Of a stretch of DNA of 54,234 bases, positions 50,986 to 54,234 are shown piece after piece (within the stretch, counting starts at the first letter, position 1; each line of letters begins with the position of its first letter). The translations under genes and the position numbers were made by a program. The notes beneath the pieces are model-generated. The model had not been told where the DNA came from, searched no databases, and saw nothing but the letters and a program-made list of their open reading frames with translations. Source of the DNA: Streptomyces lycii (GTDB lineage Bacteria > Actinomycetota > Actinomycetes > Streptomycetales > Streptomycetaceae). The stretch is from NCBI RefSeq assembly GCF_009735685.1, contig NZ_WHPN01000255.1, forward strand, positions 1 through 54,234, written 5' to 3'.

Positions 50986-52287
50986 TCACCGCTGGTAGCG
51001 GGCCAGCACGAGATTGCCGTCCCGTACCAGCCGGGTGCCCAGCTCCTCCATGCCGATCGCACCGCTGTAGAACTCCTGGAGCGCGGGCGTGGCGATCTTG
51101 TCCTTCCATTCCGGATAGCCGCGCACCGACTGGGCCGGGGCCGGATACAGCTCCCCGGCGAGCGCGGTGCCGGTCGCCCAGCCGTGCCGCTCGGTGTGCA
51201 GGGCCGGGTCCGCCAGCGCCTCGGTGGCGGTCGGCAGCATCCAGTCGCCGCGGGCGAGGCGTACCAGATTGCGGGGCCGGAGGAAGAAGGCGATGAACCG
51301 CACCGCCTCCTCCGGATACGGGCAGTCCCGCGCCACCGACAACGTCTGCGGGCTCACGCCCTGCCGCAGTCCCTCGCGCCCCGCGGGCGCCGGCAGCACC
51401 GTCCACGCGAATCCGTCCGGCGCCTGCTGTTCGACCTGCTGCCGGTACGAGAACCCGAGCGGCACCATCGCGTACTTCCCCGCGAAGAAGCCCGGCAGCG
51501 TGTCGGAGCCGCCCATGCCGAGCGTGCCGCGGGACGCCGAGCGGTCCGTGTTGACCTGGTCGTGCACGATCCCGGGCACCACCCGGTCGGCCGCGCCGAA
51601 ACGGATCTCCGCCTTCCCGTCCGTGCCGCGGTGGAAGACCCGGCCGCCGGCGGAGAGCGAGAGGTTGAGCGTCGAGGAGACCGGTTCCTTGAGCGGCCAG
51701 GCGACGCCGAACGTGCCGCCCCGGGTCAGCTTCCGGGCGGCCGCGCGGAACTCCGGCCAGCTCCACGGGTCGTCCGGGGTCGGAATCCGTACGCCGCCGG
51801 CCGCCTCCAGCAGCTTCCGGTTGGCGATCAGGACCCGGGGCTCCTGGAGGAACGGCACCCCGTGGATTCCGCCGTCGAACGTCGCGGTGCGCCAGCTCCG
51901 TTCGGGGATCGACTCCCGCAGCCCGCGCGGGAGCAGCGGGCCGAGGTCGGTCAGATAGCCGCCGTAGGCGAAGTCGGCCAGGTCGTCGGAGGCGTCGTGG
52001 ATGACGTCCGGCGCCTCGCCGCCCTCGAAGGCGGTCAGCAACTGGTCGTGCACGCTGTCCCAGCTGCCCTGGACATACTCCACCCGGACCCGCGGATTGG
52101 CCTCGTTCCACTCCCGGACGAGCTGTTTGTTGATCTCCACGGACTCCTGCTGCCAGGCCAGGGACTGGAAGCGGAGCCGGATCGTGCCGTCCGGCCCCCG
52201 CCGGTCGTCGCGGCCGGCGGCGCAGCCCGGCAGCAGCGCCGCGGCGGGTGCGGCCACGGCCGCGGACAGCAGGGCGCGCCGGCGCAT
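50986..52287 (-). CDS. Sugar ABC transporter substrate-binding lipoprotein
   Basis: This 433-aa lipoprotein has a signal with lipobox LPGC (Cys22) after RRRALLSAAVAAPAAAL. The extracellular solute-binding domain (family 1) includes VEINKQLVREWNEANPRVRV, APDVIHDASDDLADFA and the C-terminal SLSVARDCPYPEEAVRFIAF. It binds a sugar outside the membrane for import. It is the last of three genes transcribed on the minus strand; its ATG overlaps the permease stop by ATGA. Substrate is unknown. The ATPase would be the shared MsiK-type protein, encoded elsewhere. Confidence 0.9.
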   Translation of the reverse strand: MRRRALLSAAVAAPAAALLPGCAAGRDDRRGPDGTIRLRFQSLAWQQESVEINKQLVREWNEANPRVRVEYVQGSWDSVHDQLLTAFEGGEAPDVIHDASDDLADFAYGGYLTDLGPLLPRGLRESIPERSWRTATFDGGIHGVPFLQEPRVLIANRKLLEAAGGVRIPTPDDPWSWPEFRAAARKLTRGGTFGVAWPLKEPVSSTLNLSLSAGGRVFHRGTDGKAEIRFGAADRVVPGIVHDQVNTDRSASRGTLGMGGSDTLPGFFAGKYAMVPLGFSYRQQVEQQAPDGFAWTVLPAPAGREGLRQGVSPQTLSVARDCPYPEEAVRFIAFFLRPRNLVRLARGDWMLPTATEALADPALHTERHGWATGTALAGELYPAPAQSVRGYPEWKDKIATPALQEFYSGAIGMEELGTRLVRDGNLVLARYQR

Positions 52288-53156
52288 CAGCTCTTCACCG
52301 CCCCGGTCAGCATTCCGCCGGTGATACGGCGCTGGATGACGGCGAACACGAGCAGCGAGGGCAGCGTCGCGAGGAACGCGGCGGCGGCGAGCGGCCCGAG
52401 GTCGGCGACGCCCTCCGCCCCGATGAAGTGGGTGAGGACGACCGGCATGGTCTGCTTCTCCGGTGACTTGAGCAGGACGAGCGCGAAGAAGAACTCGTTC
52501 CAGGCGGTGATGAACGCGAACATGGCCGTGGCGACGACTCCCGGGGCCAGCAGCGGCGCGGTGACCGACACCAGGGTGCGCAGCCGTCCCGCGCCGTCGA
52601 CGGCCGCGGCCTCCTCCAGTTCGCGGGGCACCGCGCGGACGTAGCCGGTGAGCATCCACAGCGCGAACGGCAGCGACCAGACGACGTACACCATGATCAG
52701 TCCCGGCAGGGCGTTGATCAGGCGCAGCTCCTTGAGCACCAGGAACAACGGGATGATCACCAGTACGAACGGGAACGCCTGGCTGACCACCACCCACCCC
52801 GTGGCCGCCCGCGCCAGCCGGCCCCGGTGCCGCGCCATGACGTAGGCCATCGGGGTCGCGATCACGACGGCGATGACGGCGGCCGCGGTCGCCGCGAGCA
52901 GGCTGTTCCCGGCGGAGCGCAACAGCGGCTGCTCGTCGAACGCCTGGCGGAAGTTCGCCAGGGTCGGGTCCTCGGGCCACCAGGTGGGGTGCAGCGTGGC
53001 CAGCTCGCCCGGGGGCTTGAAGGCGGTGGACAGCAGCCACAGCAGCGGGAAGCCCAGGAAGACCAGATAGCACAGCAGCGCGAGGTGACGGCCCGCGCTG
53101 CCGGCCGTGCGGCGCGGCGAGCGGCGGGCGCCCGCCCCGGCGGTACGGGCCGTCAT
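52287..53156 (-). CDS. Carbohydrate ABC transporter permease (second subunit)
   Basis: This 289-aa permease has about six helices, starting with LALLCYLVFLGFPLLWLLST. The conserved EAA loop is PRELEEAAAVDGAGRLRTLV, and the C-terminal SLLVFAVIQRRITGGMLTGA is typical of MalG-like subunits. It pairs with the upstream MalF-like permease; the genes overlap by 4 bp. Confidence 0.92.
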   Translation of the reverse strand: MTARTAGAGARRSPRRTAGSAGRHLALLCYLVFLGFPLLWLLSTAFKPPGELATLHPTWWPEDPTLANFRQAFDEQPLLRSAGNSLLAATAAAVIAVVIATPMAYVMARHRGRLARAATGWVVVSQAFPFVLVIIPLFLVLKELRLINALPGLIMVYVVWSLPFALWMLTGYVRAVPRELEEAAAVDGAGRLRTLVSVTAPLLAPGVVATAMFAFITAWNEFFFALVLLKSPEKQTMPVVLTHFIGAEGVADLGPLAAAAFLATLPSLLVFAVIQRRITGGMLTGAVKS

Positions 53157-54214
53157 CGCGCCGCCTCCGTGCCGGTGTCCGCGGTGCGCGCCGGGGACCG
53201 GGCCGGGTCGGGGGCGGGGCGGCCGGAGCCGCGGCCGCGGTCACCGCGGAGGCTGCGGCGGCGGCTGCGGTCGTGGCGGCCGTCGTGGTCGCCGCGGAGG
53301 CTGCCGGCGAGATACACCGCCAGCAGGACGGAGATCACGGCGACCATCACACAGCCCATCGCTGCGGCGTAACCGTACTGCCCGTAACGGAAGGCCTCCT
53401 CGTACGCGAACAGCATCGGCAGCCGGGTGCGGCCGCCCGGGCCGCCGTTGGTGAGGACGTAGACCAGGGCGAAGGAGTTGAAGTTCCAGATGAAGTTGAG
53501 CGCGGTGATCGCAAGGGCGACCGGCTTCAGCGCGGGCCAGGTCACGCTGCGGAAGCGGCGCCAGGCACCGGCTCCGTCCATGGCCGCGGCCTCGTGCAGC
53601 TCGCGCGGGACGTTCTGGAGTCCGGCGAGCAGCGCGACGGTGGTCTGCGGCATGCCCGCCCAGATGCCGACCACGACGACGGCCGGGAGGGCGGTCGCCA
53701 GCCCGGTCAGCCAGTCGGTGCCGCCGCCGAGGTGCAGATCGCGCAGCGTCTCGTTGAGGATGCCCGCGTCGGGGTGGTAGACGAGCCGCCACATGATGCC
53801 GACGACGACCTCCGGCATCGCCCAGGGCACGATCGCGAGGGCGCGGACCAGCCAGCGGAAGCGCAGTTCCCGGTTGAGCAACTGCGCCAGACCGAGGGCC
53901 AGCAGGAACTGCGGGACGGTGACGCCCACCGCCCACATCAGGCCGATCCTGAAGGACTCCCAGAACAGGGTGTCCCGGAGCAGGTCCCGGAAGTTGAGCA
54001 GTCCCGTCCACGAGGTGGGCTCGGTGCGGCCGGACTGCGCGTCGGTGAAGGCCAGCGCGATGCCGTAGAGCAGCGGGCCGACGCTCAGGACCAGGATCGG
54101 TATGAGCGCGGGCAGCACCAGGAACCAGGCGCCGGGGAGGGAGCGGTCCACTCCCCCGCGCCCTGGCCCGGGCCCGCGGCTGTCCGGCCGCGGCGGGGCG
54201 GTCACGAGTGTCAC
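53153..54214 (-). CDS. Carbohydrate ABC transporter permease (first subunit)
   Basis: This 353-aa MalF-like permease has helices such as WFLVLPALIPILVLSVGPLL and the EAA loop PRELHEAAAMDGAGAWRRFR. GTG at 54214 has GAGGAG 7 bases upstream and a short Pro/Gly-rich N-terminus. The last 50 residues (RGDHDGRHDRSRRRSLRGDR) are a highly charged, Arg/Asp/Gly repeat tail unlike the usual short C-terminus; it is encoded by repeated CGCGGAGGCTGC-type DNA. It is the first gene of the transporter operon visible here. Confidence 0.88.
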   Translation of the reverse strand: MTLVTAPPRPDSRGPGPGRGGVDRSLPGAWFLVLPALIPILVLSVGPLLYGIALAFTDAQSGRTEPTSWTGLLNFRDLLRDTLFWESFRIGLMWAVGVTVPQFLLALGLAQLLNRELRFRWLVRALAIVPWAMPEVVVGIMWRLVYHPDAGILNETLRDLHLGGGTDWLTGLATALPAVVVVGIWAGMPQTTVALLAGLQNVPRELHEAAAMDGAGAWRRFRSVTWPALKPVALAITALNFIWNFNSFALVYVLTNGGPGGRTRLPMLFAYEEAFRYGQYGYAAAMGCVMVAVISVLLAVYLAGSLRGDHDGRHDRSRRRSLRGDRGRGSGRPAPDPARSPARTADTGTEAAR

Positions 54215-54234
54215 GGCATCGGCTCCTCGGGGAC
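54215..54234. promoter_or_regulatory. Ribosome site of the first sugar permease gene
   Basis: The last 20 bases contain GAGGAGCC on the minus strand, 7 bases before the GTG at 54214. The promoter, and any regulator or earlier gene, lies beyond the window edge. Confidence 0.6.

Overview
The window looks like a stretch of Streptomyces (or very close actinomycete) chromosome. GC content is very high throughout, GTG starts are common, and many genes overlap by ATGA or GTGA. The families present are Streptomyces-typical: PucR, DUF397 paired with XRE/DUF5753, DUF2637, class F sortase, an actinobacterial sulfur-assimilation operon, GntP/four-carbon sugar acid genes and an S8 protease. No rRNA, tRNA, IS element, phage gene or CRISPR array was recognised.

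Layout. 1-5,000 (minus) holds a purine-type molybdenum hydroxylase operon: FAD, [2Fe-2S] and Mo subunits, then an XdhC-like maturation gene cut by the window edge. It is divergent from a PucR regulator (5.2-7.2 kb). 7.4-12.3 kb carries a TPR-like protein, a GntR/FCD regulator, an FhuF-like ferric reductase behind a clear iron box, and a DUF2637 membrane protein. 12.8-19.5 kb carries a PoxB-like pyruvate oxidase, a proline-rich protein with a degenerate PP2C domain, a LuxR/TrmB-type regulator and the GTPase RsgA. 20-26.2 kb carries a BrkB/YihY membrane protein divergent from an AidB-like acyl-CoA dehydrogenase, a GAF-domain regulator, an atypical class F sortase and a GNAT acetyltransferase.

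26.8-35.4 kb (plus) is the assimilatory sulfate operon. A 27-codon leader-peptide ORF precedes sulfite reductase, a zinc-ribbon protein, cysH, cysC, cysD, cysN, an ABC ATPase and permease, and a sirohydrochlorin chelatase. Together they activate sulfate (CysDN, CysC), reduce it to sulfite (CysH) and sulfide (SirA), and supply the siroheme precursor. The transporter lacks a substrate-binding protein gene in this cluster.

35.5-37.7 kb is a whiJ-like regulatory cluster (DUF397, XRE/DUF5753, ATP-binding protein, small protein). 37.7-39.5 kb is a TetR/EamA divergent pair with repeated operator-like sites. 39.4-45.4 kb (minus) is a predicted four-carbon sugar acid (threonate/erythronate type) operon of GntP permease, DUF1537 kinase, PdxA2-type dehydrogenase and DeoR regulator, followed by an overlapping AlkZ-like DNA glycosylase gene. 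45.7-50.4 kb has a DUF1697 protein, a frameshifted GNAT pseudogene, a secreted subtilisin-like protease and a macrolide-type glycosyltransferase. 51-54.2 kb is a sugar ABC importer (lipoprotein and two permeases).

The most striking window-wide property is the number of short GC-rich tandem arrays (12-29 bp units) in most long intergenic regions. Matching low-complexity expansions occur inside several proteins. Best candidates for follow-up are the cys leader peptide, the sortase with Gln in place of the catalytic His, the sulfur ABC transporter without a binding protein, the divergent BrkB/acyl-CoA dehydrogenase pair with starts 18 bp apart, and the two-tier 26/52-bp repeat array.
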